DNA from: Ruminococcaceae bacterium OttesenSCG-928-D13
Lineage (GTDB): Bacteria > Bacillota > Clostridia > Oscillospirales > Ruminococcaceae
Reading direction: 5' to 3'
NCBI GenBank assembly: GCA_030266915.1
Contig: JAJDIZ010000003.1
Location: 1 to 52,918 of the forward strand
Length of the DNA: 52,918 nt
Position 1 is the stretch's first letter; every line of letters begins with the position of its first letter. Positions 45,201-52,914 of this stretch are shown in pieces. Position numbers and translations under genes: made by a program. Under the pieces are notes generated by a model. That model worked only from the letters and a program-made list of their open reading frames with translations. It made no database searches and was not told where the DNA came from.

Positions 45201-46702
45201 AGGCCAAAAACGACGCCCTGCTGCGCGGCCCAAAGGCTTGGCTGCGCACCAGCACCGACGAGAGCGGCAACCTGCTCGGCCTTTCTCCCACTGACACAAA
45301 AAAGCACAGCGGTACCCTGTATTTGCTGGCTTCCCCAAGCGGTTGGGGCGGCCGGCAGGTGCCGGTTTCGGTGAAGGTGAGCACAGCCCGCACCCCGCCG
45401 GCCGTCCGGCTGAAAAGCACCAAGGCCAGCCTCTACGCCGAGTCGCAATTTAGCACCGGCGCCCTGCTGACCCTGAAACCCAAAGGCAAAAACACCACCC
45501 TGGCGGCCCTTGGGGCGGTCTCTGTGTCGGTGGTTCCGCCCGCCGAAGTCCCGGCAGGCCAGAAATCGCGCTACCCAAATCAGGCGCTCTACACCACAAG
45601 CGGGTTCGATCCCCACAGCGGAACCTTCACCCTCACCACAGTGGAGGGTGCCACCCCGGTGCGGGGAGCGGTGTTGTTGCAGGTGCGCCTCGACAACGCC
45701 GAGACCGGCCCGGTTCACCTGCTGCCGGTCACGGTGAGCGTGGTACCCAAAGGCACTAAGCTGAGCCTGAAAGCCGGCAAGCAAAAAGTCACCCTGAACC
45801 CGGCTGCGGCCGAGGCGGCGCGGCTGCCGATTAGCACCAGCATCCCCGGCTTTGACCTTGCGGCTTTCGGCGGCCTGAGCTGCGAGCTGCTGAACCCGAA
45901 GGGCCTCGTCGCCCCCACCGCCCGCATCGAGGGCGGCAACACACTGGTGCTGGAGACTCCGCTGAATGCTGCCCGAGGCGAGAGCTACAAGGTGAAGCTC
46001 ACCCTGCCGGGCGCAGGCACCGGGCAGAAGAGCGACCCTGATGCCACCCTCACCCTGACCGTGCGCACCGCCGCCGAACAAGACAAGCCGTCTGCCAGCC
46101 TGAATGTCTCGGGCAAGGCCAGTCTCACCTCATCCCGTGCGGTCACCGTCACCGTAAAACTGGCCAACTACGGTGGCCGCCTTGGGGCGGACCCGGTGTT
46201 TGAGTTCACCACCCTCACCACCCAGAGCCCGGTGGACCCGGCCAACTTCAGTGTGGTGAACCTTGCCGAAAACAAATGGGCCATTCGCCCAGTCCAGGGC
46301 ACAGCCCTCCTTCCTGGAAGCTACCGGCTGCGACTGGCAGGCTGGACCAGCGAATCCGGCGAGGTTTTCGGCCCCAGTGACTGGAGTGTTTTCGAGGTGA
46401 TCGCCCCCAAAAACGCCGTCATCCAAAGCGTCAAGACGGTGAAGCTTTACGCCGCCGAACCGGGCAGCCGCGCCACCGTGGCCTTTGACCTGCCCGAGGG
46501 CTGCCCGGCTGTGGACACCATCAAGGCCAGGGATAATGCCGGCGTGTTCCGGGTGGATGCCTGGCCCGGCGGCTGTGTCATCCGTTTTGCCAACGAGCAG
46601 CTGCACGGCGCTATAAAGGCAAGCACCCTTACCATCGACCTGTACGCCGGAAACCTTCTCCTTGGCACCGCCAGGGTGAAAGTGACGGTGCAAAACATTT
46701 AA
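42275..46702 (+). CDS. Large exported protein: beta-helix, Ig-like (SbsA/BIG2-type) and repeat domains
   Basis: A 1475-residue exported protein. A short signal with possible lipobox LVGC (Cys16) starts it. An acidic spacer (about 22-65) follows, then a right-handed beta-helix region (about 90-320) with repeats of the GGS-x-T-GG-x-I-x-GN kind, as in polymorphic or pectate-lyase-like surface proteins. Two SbsA-like Ig domains come next (about 430-520 and 523-615; each has T-F-N-R/E and an FTT end), then a BIG2-like domain (about 625-710, VLWTSSNSRVARVETQPDG). The rest is beta-rich with no recognised family. There is no LPXTG sorting signal. Likely a cell-surface or secreted adhesin-like protein. 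The ribosome site is GGAGG. It precedes, but has a separate promoter from, the MoxR operon. Confidence 0.85.
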   Translation: MISFHRRAVSLFLVGCLSFCLPPEGDTPGPPMEAAPVSSAEGETDAGAADLPSADETNSDAEITRHLYAGDTLPDLGAAEWAETGAVILELHANLYTGDGDEAPLSFVVPEGKTVTLRSSPDELGRFNITSGAHGPEPLVINRGTLLIEAVELNGLYVSEGSPVVQNNGNLSLFTYSGIINGSGYAVENNGSMTMHDGYIRQNAGGGVHSTGTLVLAGGSIDGNLGRQGAGVLVAAGSFEMTGGAIRGNTAAESGGGVAITGGSFTMAGGVITGNSAGTVGGGVSYEGGSLSLAATVSGNGFEENATPGNGTDLYISATAPAPVELKELVLIGPAGGLYSEQPLEAVLAIADEGLKTGSQVEVEGCPEGSATLSARVASKLAGDLTADEAVSFAMPSTQLSGVPEASRSFVVWQSALAQTPALVAALPTYAANGLADVSGTLTLTFNREMDTASAGKVTLNGVPLSGGAWLDSQHYALPYLFLADNSVYAIHVSGFKSLDGLTMDANGAFSFTTADKTAPFVVSASPSGRYAPTGGTLRVLFNEPVEDTGRLALYDEATGQALPLTDLQWADSKTLTACYTGLAPNTQHRLVVSGYRDLSGNTMFETPFLFTTMRPLVTSITIDGYEDGVLRFIPGGARILPITVTGEGGFAPHNPAVLWTSSNSRVARVETQPDGTTLFHAGIAGSAVLTASSADGGCTARFTMVVAPFAATLSLSTHTVLLGANDTAEIGLTATGLEPLERHAWLELYDATTLLPWTYDAVSESFTGAPVNCVLRDGAVHVTLSEPAGTAVPRAVVVRVVAMVPGFPDTRVSDECVIHLPQHTGQGAWQVFHLTSTSLTAYALKPEAARLSLRREYAADAAPLPLKGCTVRFAEANADLNQLFAFEVVDDETVAVRVIATDIRMLKSSYKGRLEIVSKNGVAVPVKQPLTLKVSKKLPTVKAIPVKLNSFYSDAEAILPAAAGWDSLVENPAYKAKNDALLRGPKAWLRTSTDESGNLLGLSPTDTKKHSGTLYLLASPSGWGGRQVPVSVKVSTARTPPAVRLKSTKASLYAESQFSTGALLTLKPKGKNTTLAALGAVSVSVVPPAEVPAGQKSRYPNQALYTTSGFDPHSGTFTLTTVEGATPVRGAVLLQVRLDNAETGPVHLLPVTVSVVPKGTKLSLKAGKQKVTLNPAAAEAARLPISTSIPGFDLAAFGGLSCELLNPKGLVAPTARIEGGNTLVLETPLNAARGESYKVKLTLPGAGTGQKSDPDATLTLTVRTAAEQDKPSASLNVSGKASLTSSRAVTVTVKLANYGGRLGADPVFEFTTLTTQSPVDPANFSVVNLAENKWAIRPVQGTALLPGSYRLRLAGWTSESGEVFGPSDWSVFEVIAPKNAVIQSVKTVKLYAAEPGSRATVAFDLPEGCPAVDTIKARDNAGVFRVDAWPGGCVIRFANEQLHGAIKASTLTIDLYAGNLLLGTARVKVTVQNI

Positions 46703-46787
46703 CCTGCCTGCCAGATCCAGCCCCCTCTTTTGGCTGCGGGATTCCGTTTTTGCTGCAATAATCTTGTGATATATTCCGTTTACAATA

Positions 46788-46796
46788 TGGTATACT
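46788..46796 (+). promoter_or_regulatory. Extended -10 promoter of the MoxR-DUF58-transglutaminase operon
   Basis: TGGTATACT gives an extended -10 box 60 bp before the MoxR ATG. No good -35 box is seen. Confidence 0.5.
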
Positions 46797-46856
46797 AAAC
46801 ATAGTACCTTATTACACCTCAGGGCAGTCACTTCACGCCTCGAAACGGAGCCAACG

Positions 46857-47789
46857 ATGCAGCAAACCGAACGGATCGTTGCCGAGATATGCAAGTCCTT
46901 CATTGGAAACGTGCCGGTTGTGCGTAAAATATTGCTCGTAATGCTGGCGGGCGGCCATGTTCTGCTGGAGGATATCCCCGGGGTGGGCAAAACCACCCTG
47001 GCACTGGCGTTATCAAACGCGCTGGCACTCAAACACAACCGCGTCCAGTTCACCCCCGACGTGATGCCTACCGATATTACCGGGTTTTCGATGCCCCGCG
47101 GTGGCCAGCTGGTGTATCAGCCTGGCGCGGCGCTCTGCAACCTGCTGCTGGCCGACGAGCTGAACCGCGCCCCCAGCCGCACCCAGGCGGCCCTGCTGGA
47201 GTGCATGGAGGAACAGCAGGTGACGGTGGACGGCGCCACCCATCCCCTGCCCCAGCCCTTCATGGTGATCGCCACCCAAAACCCCAGCGGAAGTGCCGGC
47301 ACCCAGCTGCTGCCTGAAAGCCAGATGGACCGTTTCATGATGCGCCTCTCGATCGGCTATCCGGCGCTGGAGGGCGAGCTTGAGATGTTGCGCCGCAAGC
47401 ACGGCGAGGCTGGCAGCGAAGCGGTGCAGCCGGTGGCCAGCGCTGCCGACCTGATTGCCATGCGCGAGGCGGCAAGCCGGGTTTATCTGGCCGACGAGCT
47501 TTACCAGTACATCCTTTCCCTCACCCGGGCCACCCGGGAGCACACAGACATCCGGCAGGGCGTCAGCCCCCGGGGCAGCGTGGCCGTGATGGCCCTGGCT
47601 CAGGCGGCGGCCCTGATGAACGGCCGGGATTACACCCTGCCCGGGGACGTGAAGGCGGTGTTTGTGGACGCCACAGCCCACCGGCTGCTGCTGGGGCCGG
47701 GGGTGCGCAGCCAGACAAACGCCGCCCAGGCGCTGCTTTCCGGCATTCTGGACAAGGTGCCCGCCCCCACCGTGAGGAAACGCCAATGA
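46857..47789 (+). CDS. MoxR family AAA+ ATPase
   Basis: A 310-residue AAA+ chaperone-type ATPase. Walker A is EDIPGVGKTTLALALSN (about residues 40-56), Walker B is NLLLADELNRAPSRTQAALL, sensor 1 lies in FMVIATQNPSGSAG, and a C-terminal lid domain (about 200-310) carries SPRGSVAVMALAQAAA. MoxR proteins are thought to help assemble or activate partner proteins. It begins the conserved trio MoxR-DUF58-transglutaminase; the next gene overlaps by 4 bp. Its promoter is the extended -10 at 46788. Confidence 0.94.
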   Translation: MQQTERIVAEICKSFIGNVPVVRKILLVMLAGGHVLLEDIPGVGKTTLALALSNALALKHNRVQFTPDVMPTDITGFSMPRGGQLVYQPGAALCNLLLADELNRAPSRTQAALLECMEEQQVTVDGATHPLPQPFMVIATQNPSGSAGTQLLPESQMDRFMMRLSIGYPALEGELEMLRRKHGEAGSEAVQPVASAADLIAMREAASRVYLADELYQYILSLTRATREHTDIRQGVSPRGSVAVMALAQAAALMNGRDYTLPGDVKAVFVDATAHRLLLGPGVRSQTNAAQALLSGILDKVPAPTVRKRQ

Positions 47790-48799
47790 CCACGCGCCGG
47801 CTGCTTTACCTGTTCTGCCTTGGGGTAGCGGTCCTGTTCTACATTTTTGACACCGGGTTTTTTTCCTTCCTGCTGCTGATACTCGGCCTTGCCTTTGTGC
47901 CGATGGAGCTGCTGATCAGCCTGCCGGGCCTGCTGGGCGTCCGGGTCACTCTGGCGGTCCAGCCCGACGAGGTGCGTGGCGGGGCGCCCATCACCCTGGC
48001 CGTCAAGGCCCGGGCTCAGCGTTCCTTTTGCAGCGTCAAGGGGCGGCTGCTGTGCCAAAACCTGATGGTGAACAGTGAAAAAAAACTGCGTTTCCGCCTG
48101 CCTGTCGGGCCGGCGAAGCGCTATCAAATCGAGCACTACGGCGCCGCCATCGGGGCGGTGCGTTTTTCGGTGCGCAAGCTGTGGCTGGTGGACGCCGCCG
48201 GCCTGTTCGCTTTCCCCCTGCGGGTGCCGGCACCGGTCACCGCGCTGGCTTTGCCCGAAATTTCCCAGCCGCCGCCCCCGCTGCCCGAGGCCGCGCTGCA
48301 GCGTGGCGCCCAAAATGAAAGCCCAGCCCGCCCACAGGCCGATTTGATGCGGGAATACACCGACATCCGCGAATACCGGGACGGGGACTCCCTCCGGGAT
48401 ATCCACTGGAAGCTCACCGCCAAACGGGAAAAGCTGATGGTACGGGAGGGGCATTTTTCGGCGGCCAACACTCCCCAGCTTTGCTTTGATTACCACGGCA
48501 GCCCCGAAACGGTGGCAGAGGCGCTCGGGCGCCTCGAGGGCCTCTCGAATACTCTGACAAGCCTGGAGCGGCTGCATCGGGTGCACTGGCAGACCCCCGA
48601 TGGCGCCCTCCAAAGTCACCTGATCGACAGCCAAAGCGCCTTCGACGCCCTGCTGTGGACCCTGCTTGAGACCCCGCTGCCCGCCGAGGGGGCGACCATT
48701 CTGCACCAGCCTGCCGGCTATCCCGGCCCGGTGCTGTTGGTGAAGGCCGACAGCACCGAGCTCTACGAGGACGGGCAGCTGAAAGAGGTGGTCGAATGA
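47786..48799 (+). CDS. DUF58 domain protein
   Basis: A 337-residue protein with two hydrophobic segments at the N-terminus (about 5-50) and a C-terminal DUF58 (vWA-like) region. The family motif is at about residues 188-210: MREYTDIREYRDGDSLRDI, followed by HWKLTAKREKLMVRE. DUF58 proteins work with MoxR ATPases, presumably as their targets, but no reaction is known. It overlaps moxR upstream and the transglutaminase gene downstream by 4 bp each, so the three are surely co-produced. Confidence 0.92.
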   Translation: MTTRRLLYLFCLGVAVLFYIFDTGFFSFLLLILGLAFVPMELLISLPGLLGVRVTLAVQPDEVRGGAPITLAVKARAQRSFCSVKGRLLCQNLMVNSEKKLRFRLPVGPAKRYQIEHYGAAIGAVRFSVRKLWLVDAAGLFAFPLRVPAPVTALALPEISQPPPPLPEAALQRGAQNESPARPQADLMREYTDIREYRDGDSLRDIHWKLTAKREKLMVREGHFSAANTPQLCFDYHGSPETVAEALGRLEGLSNTLTSLERLHRVHWQTPDGALQSHLIDSQSAFDALLWTLLETPLPAEGATILHQPAGYPGPVLLVKADSTELYEDGQLKEVVE

Positions 48800-51351
48800 G
48801 CTGGAAGCTTACCCCTGTGCCGGCCGAAAAGCGGACGCCCCAGCCCACCGGCGCCAAATGGGTGCAGGCAGGCGTTTACCTGCTGATGCTCGCCGGCTGC
48901 GTGCTGGTGTGGATGCTGGAGTATGATATCCCGAAGATTCCCCAAGCCCTGCTTGGGGCGGCTCTCGGCGCGGTCGGTGCCGTGGCAGTCTACCTGCTGC
49001 CAAAGAAGCCCGCCCTCTGGCTGGCAGGCGGCGGGGCGCTGGCTTACGCGGCCGCCCTGCTGGCCATGCTGGGCCGGGTGCGGCTCGGGGCCTCCTACGC
49101 CTCGGCCCTGATTTACGCCCGCTTCACCGAGGTGTTCCACCGGTACTACTTTCCGGCCCAGGCGCCCCGTTCGGTGGCCGGGCTCAGCGCCTTCGGGCTT
49201 TTCCTCATCTTCGCCATGATTTTGCTGGCGGTGCTGCTGGGATTGGCCGTGCTGCGCGCCCACAGCTTCTGGCTCAGCTTCCTCATCTGCATTCCCTCCT
49301 TCTGGTTTGCTTACGCCAAGGACGGCATGCCGCCGGTTTTCCCCACCCTGATGCTGTTTTGCGCCTGGTGCGCCCTGCTGCTCAAGGGCACATCCAGCCG
49401 GCTGCGACCGAAGCAGAGCGCAGTGATGCAGCTTTCTGCCATGGTACTCTGCCTCGTGGTCACCGGCTCATCCCTGGCGATATTTGAGATTTCCGGTTAC
49501 CAAAAGAACAAAGAGGTGCTGGCCACCCGGGTGCAGCTGGAGCGAGTGCGCAGCAGCCTTGAGGACGCGATCCAGAACGGTGAGGTTGCCGAGCTGCTGG
49601 GCGACCTTGGCTTCGGCTACGGCACCGGCACGGTGGGCTCCCGCAGTGTCACCCGGGTAAACCTGGCCAAAAGCGGCAAGCTGGGCTTCGGCAGCGGCGA
49701 CGCGTTCACCATCACGGGGCTGGTGCCCGACAGCGGCACCCAGTACCTGCGGGGCTTCTCCTGCGACGTCTACACCGGCTCCAGCTGGGAGCAGAGCAGC
49801 CCGGGCAACTACCCGTTCAAGGATTGGGCGTTCCAGCCCCTCACCTTCAACCCCTACTACGCCTCACCCAATGCCTACATCGTACCCAATGGCTTGCTGA
49901 GCGCCCTCCAGAAGGCTTACCTCGTACAGACACGGCCGCCCACATTCCCCATCACCGTGGCATACAAGGAAACACCCAGGTACATCCACACCCCCTATGG
50001 CCTCACCGCGGTGGCGGGCGATGGTGAAACCGCAGCCTTCACCCGGGACGCCTTCCTGGCGCCAGTGACCGGTGCCAGCAGCTTCGAGCTCTACCAGGAC
50101 GTCTACACCGGCGCCACCAGGACCTTCGACAGCGGCTACAGCTTTGTCACAGACCCAGGCCTTCCCGGGCTGGTCGGCATCTATTACGACGATGATCTCG
50201 ACCTCGACAGTGTCTTTTTTGAGGAAGGCGACGGCGTCAGGTATGATTTTTGGGAGGCCCCAGCCGAGTATCGCAACTGGTTCCAGCGCATCCAGAATCA
50301 ACATGAGAAGTTCCTCGAAAGTTACGGCCCGTTGTTTTTCAGCACCCATACCGCCGAGGATGTGGCCGATTACGGCCTGTTTGCGGTGCAGCAATACCTC
50401 CAGCTGCCTGTCGGCCTCGGGGACGAGCTGCGGGAGTTTGCAGCCTGGTTCGGCCTGCATCCTGCCGAGAGCGAGGCCGATTGGAACCAGCTTGCCTACC
50501 TGACCGGTCAGCTGCTGCGGGGCTTCGGCCGCTACACCCTAAGCCCGGGGCGAATGCCGGCTGGCAGCGATTTTGTCACCTTTTTCCTGCAAGAGTCCCA
50601 GGCGGGCTACTGCGTGCATTACGCCAGTGCAGGGGTGGCCATCCTGCGGGCGCTTGGGGTACCCTCCCGCTATGTGGAAGGCTACGTGATCGGAACAAAG
50701 GACGTGGAGGAAGGGGAACCGTTTGCGGTGCCCAAGAAAAATTCCCATGCCTGGGTAGAGGTTTGGCAGTCCAACCTGGGCTGGGTTCCGCTGGAGGTGA
50801 CACCCGGCGGCCCGAACAGCGCACACCCCGAGCCCACCATCCCGGCGACCAGCTCCTCCTCTCCCACCAACGAGCCGGATACCCCGAATGACTCCAACTC
50901 TGAAAGTAAAAAAACGCCCAAGCAAAACACCGGCGACGTAAGCCAATCCGATGATTCCTCTGTGGCAGCCGGCAGGACCGGCGGCGCCAAAGGCACCTCT
51001 GGCGGCATCGGCGCAGGGCCTGTGCTGGAGATAATCGGTGGCTTTCTGCTGCTGGCTGTCCTAATTGCCATGCCGAGCTTGGTTCACAATCGGCGTTTTC
51101 AGAAATTCCGCCAAAGGGACGTCAACCTCGCCGTCCTCGCGATGTACCGGTACTTGGAAAAGCTGGACGCCTTTGGCTACGCCTCCAGTGATGCCATGTT
51201 GCATCTGGCCGAGAAGGCACGGTTCAGCCAATATCGGCTGGACGCTGACGAGTACGCTCAAATGCTGACCGAATTGACAAATGCCCGTGCCACATTGCTT
51301 GAAACCCTGCCCCCATTCAAGCGCCTGTGGTTCTATTGCAGGGGCTTATAA
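48796..51351 (+). CDS. Membrane transglutaminase-like protein
   Basis: An 851-residue membrane protein with about six N-terminal TM helices (about 22-225), a large external region, a transglutaminase-like core (about 585-675), a Ser/Thr-rich linker, one further TM helix (about 745-760) and a cytoplasmic C-terminal tail. Catalytic residues: Cys606 in SQAGYCVHYASAG, His651 in KNSHAWVEVW, and Glu667 in VPLEVTPGG where the classic triad has Asp; this Glu form is common in this subfamily. It ends the MoxR-DUF58 operon. Likely role: cross-linking or peptide cleavage at the cell surface, perhaps with the exported protein encoded upstream as client (conjecture). Confidence 0.93.
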   Translation: MSWKLTPVPAEKRTPQPTGAKWVQAGVYLLMLAGCVLVWMLEYDIPKIPQALLGAALGAVGAVAVYLLPKKPALWLAGGGALAYAAALLAMLGRVRLGASYASALIYARFTEVFHRYYFPAQAPRSVAGLSAFGLFLIFAMILLAVLLGLAVLRAHSFWLSFLICIPSFWFAYAKDGMPPVFPTLMLFCAWCALLLKGTSSRLRPKQSAVMQLSAMVLCLVVTGSSLAIFEISGYQKNKEVLATRVQLERVRSSLEDAIQNGEVAELLGDLGFGYGTGTVGSRSVTRVNLAKSGKLGFGSGDAFTITGLVPDSGTQYLRGFSCDVYTGSSWEQSSPGNYPFKDWAFQPLTFNPYYASPNAYIVPNGLLSALQKAYLVQTRPPTFPITVAYKETPRYIHTPYGLTAVAGDGETAAFTRDAFLAPVTGASSFELYQDVYTGATRTFDSGYSFVTDPGLPGLVGIYYDDDLDLDSVFFEEGDGVRYDFWEAPAEYRNWFQRIQNQHEKFLESYGPLFFSTHTAEDVADYGLFAVQQYLQLPVGLGDELREFAAWFGLHPAESEADWNQLAYLTGQLLRGFGRYTLSPGRMPAGSDFVTFFLQESQAGYCVHYASAGVAILRALGVPSRYVEGYVIGTKDVEEGEPFAVPKKNSHAWVEVWQSNLGWVPLEVTPGGPNSAHPEPTIPATSSSSPTNEPDTPNDSNSESKKTPKQNTGDVSQSDDSSVAAGRTGGAKGTSGGIGAGPVLEIIGGFLLLAVLIAMPSLVHNRRFQKFRQRDVNLAVLAMYRYLEKLDAFGYASSDAMLHLAEKARFSQYRLDADEYAQMLTELTNARATLLETLPPFKRLWFYCRGL

Positions 51352-51404
51352 ACCGCTGCGCGTTCTGTCGTTCCGAAACTTTACGCTTGTTTTAAATTTT
51401 GATA

Positions 51405-51433
51405 TTGACAATCCGCCTCTCATTTGGTAATAT
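51405..51433 (+). promoter_or_regulatory. Strong promoter before the tRNA-Ala locus
   Basis: A perfect -35 TTGACA (51405-51410), a 17-bp spacer and TAATAT (51428-51433), overlapping a TATAAT. It could transcribe both the tRNA-like fragment at 51514 and the tRNA-Ala gene at 51619. Confidence 0.65.
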
Positions 51434-51513
51434 AATTAAGCGCGATGAAGTTGCATGTGGTTCGCCTCTTGCAGTTGATATCGCTAATATTATGTAGATA
51501 GCCAATAATATTT

Positions 51514-51538
51514 GGGGGCGTAGCTCACCTGGGAGCGC
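51514..51538 (+). pseudogene. 5' fragment of tRNA-Ala
   Basis: The 25 nt from 51514 match the first 27 nt of the intact tRNA-Ala 105 bp downstream except for a 2-nt deletion in the D-arm. The remainder of a tRNA is absent: there is no T-arm or CCA. Instead, CTCACCTGGG (51524-51533) pairs with CCCCGGTGAG (51557-51566), one mismatch, making a new hairpin. Probably a partial duplication left by integration or recombination at this locus. Confidence 0.7.
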
Positions 51539-51618
51539 AAAGTACAGCTTTAGTAGCCCCGGTGAGAAAATATTTCAACAATTAAATAGGTCATGGCATC
51601 GTCGATATGGCGTAGCAT

Positions 51619-51694
<76 letters not shown>

Positions 51695-51695
51695 C

Positions 51696-51735
51696 AAAGA
51701 ACCGCGACAATTCGTTTGAATTGTCGCGGTTCTTT
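51696..51735. terminator. Bidirectional intrinsic terminator between tRNA-Ala and the integrase
   Basis: A perfect 18-bp stem (51696-51713 with 51718-51735, GTTT loop), followed by TGTTA on the plus strand; it serves the tRNA and the convergent integrase gene. Confidence 0.85.
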
Positions 51736-51743
51736 TGTTACAA

Positions 51744-52778
51744 TTACTCACCAACAGCGGTTTGACCACGTTTTTGACCACATTCAGCTTCGGGTGACAG
51801 TATTCCCTGCAGCCTGTTCATGCTGCTACGCCGCTTCGGCGAGGTCGCATGGGAGTAGGTATCCCCGGTAATACGAATTGTACTGTGCCCCAACCAATCT
51901 GCCACAACCTTGAGAGGAATATCCTTCTCCAATGCCCTCGTGGCAAACGTATGGCGAAGGGAGTGTGGCGTGAAGGGCGGTATCCAGACTTCCTCTATCG
52001 GCAGTTCCAACTCCTCAGCTTTCAAGCCCAGCATTTCCTTTCGAACCGCTTTCAGCACTTTCCGGGTGTTACTGTCGTCCAACAGGCCACCTGCCCTATT
52101 AGCAAAGATAAGGCCATTGTCCATGTACCCCTCCTTGAAGTACGCCTTATCCTCTTCTTGTTGAGCCTTTTGCTGCTCTAACACAACCAGAGCCTCATCC
52201 AGTAACTCTATTTCGCGTTCACGCTTCGTTTTAGTTGGGCCAAGGGTCATTTCCCCTTCTTCCCGTCTGGCGCCTCTACTCACCGTTAAGGTTGCATTAT
52301 CGAAGTCAACGTCCTCCCATTTCAAGCCTTTGACTTCGCCCGGTCGTAACCCAGTAGCCAGCTGAAACATGAATAACGGTGCGAGGCGTTTACCCTCCAG
52401 CGCCTTGATGAACAGACGCTGATCTTCCTCTGACAGATAGGCTGCCTCTTTGCGCTGCTGCCTTGGCAAAACCGCGAACTCCGCGGGGTTACTGGGAATC
52501 ATGCCATTGCGAACCGCCTGCTTCAGCGCAGCGTTCAAGGTACAATGGGCCAGCTTAATGCTCCTCGTCAACCCCTCATTATTCATTTCGTTAATCATGC
52601 CCTGCACCATCTCAGTGGTGGTATCCATCAGATACGCCTTCCCCAGGTGCTTTTTGAGCCGACGAACGCTGTGTTTATAGTTTTCATAAGTGGTTGGCTG
52701 CACTTGGTGGCGTTTGTAGCTTTCCAGCCAGGTATCAAGCCAAGTACCCAACTCGAGCCTTTGTGAGCTGTTCACCAT
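51744..52778 (-). CDS. int: Tyrosine recombinase / integrase
   Basis: A 344-residue phage-type integrase. An N-terminal SAM-like core-binding domain (about 10-90, YKRHQVQPTTYENYKHSVRR) precedes the catalytic domain with the full set of residues: Arg145 in ATGLRPGEV, Lys183 or Lys185 in TKTKRERE, His272 and Arg275 in PHSLRHTFAT, His298 in WLGHSTIRI and the nucleophile Tyr308 in DTYSHA. It has no Tn916-type N-terminal arm-binding extension in this frame. The ATG at 52778 is used; a TTG at 52826 follows a stop codon and lacks a ribosome site. GC content is lower than in the flanking genes, fitting an acquired origin. Confidence 0.92.
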   Translation of the reverse strand: MVNSSQRLELGTWLDTWLESYKRHQVQPTTYENYKHSVRRLKKHLGKAYLMDTTTEMVQGMINEMNNEGLTRSIKLAHCTLNAALKQAVRNGMIPSNPAEFAVLPRQQRKEAAYLSEEDQRLFIKALEGKRLAPLFMFQLATGLRPGEVKGLKWEDVDFDNATLTVSRGARREEGEMTLGPTKTKREREIELLDEALVVLEQQKAQQEEDKAYFKEGYMDNGLIFANRAGGLLDDSNTRKVLKAVRKEMLGLKAEELELPIEEVWIPPFTPHSLRHTFATRALEKDIPLKVVADWLGHSTIRITGDTYSHATSPKRRSSMNRLQGILSPEAECGQKRGQTAVGE

Positions 52779-52852
52779 GCCGTTTTCAACTGTCAGTGTC
52801 GGTGATAAAATGTAAAAAAGTGGCAATTAAAAAATGTAGGTTTGTGGCGGAG

Positions 52853-52911
52853 GTGTAGCGATAAATGCTACACTCTTTTTTGTCTGCTCTTTTGCAGGCA
52901 GAAGGAGTGTA
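52853..52911 (+). promoter_or_regulatory. Attenuator with mutually exclusive hairpins
   Basis: GTGTAGC (52853-52859) can pair with GCTACAC (52867-52873), followed by TCTTTTTT, a terminator-like hairpin. The overlapping segment TACACTC (52869-52875) can instead pair with GAGTGTA (52905-52911), which covers the ribosome site of the gene starting at 52915. GTCTGC (52882-52887) also pairs with GCAGGC (52894-52899). Together with the embedded leader peptide this is the classic layout of antibiotic-responsive or similar leader control. Confidence 0.5.
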
Positions 52912-52912
52912 A
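52865..52912 (+). CDS. Predicted leader peptide, 15 residues
   Basis: An ATG at 52865 lies 9-13 nt after GGAGGTG and opens a 15-codon frame, MLHSFLSALLQAEGV, ending in TAA 2 nt before the ATG of the next gene at 52915. The hairpin arms of the attenuator lie in it, so a stalled ribosome would alter folding. No family match can be claimed; existence is predicted from layout alone. Confidence 0.45.
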   Translation: MLHSFLSALLQAEGV

Positions 52913-52914
52913 GA

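Noticed and set aside
44267..46081. A 604-codon minus-strand frame inside the large exported protein gene
   Set aside because: Shadow frame with no ribosome site and no family resemblance; the sense frame is continuous from a signal peptide to the stop.
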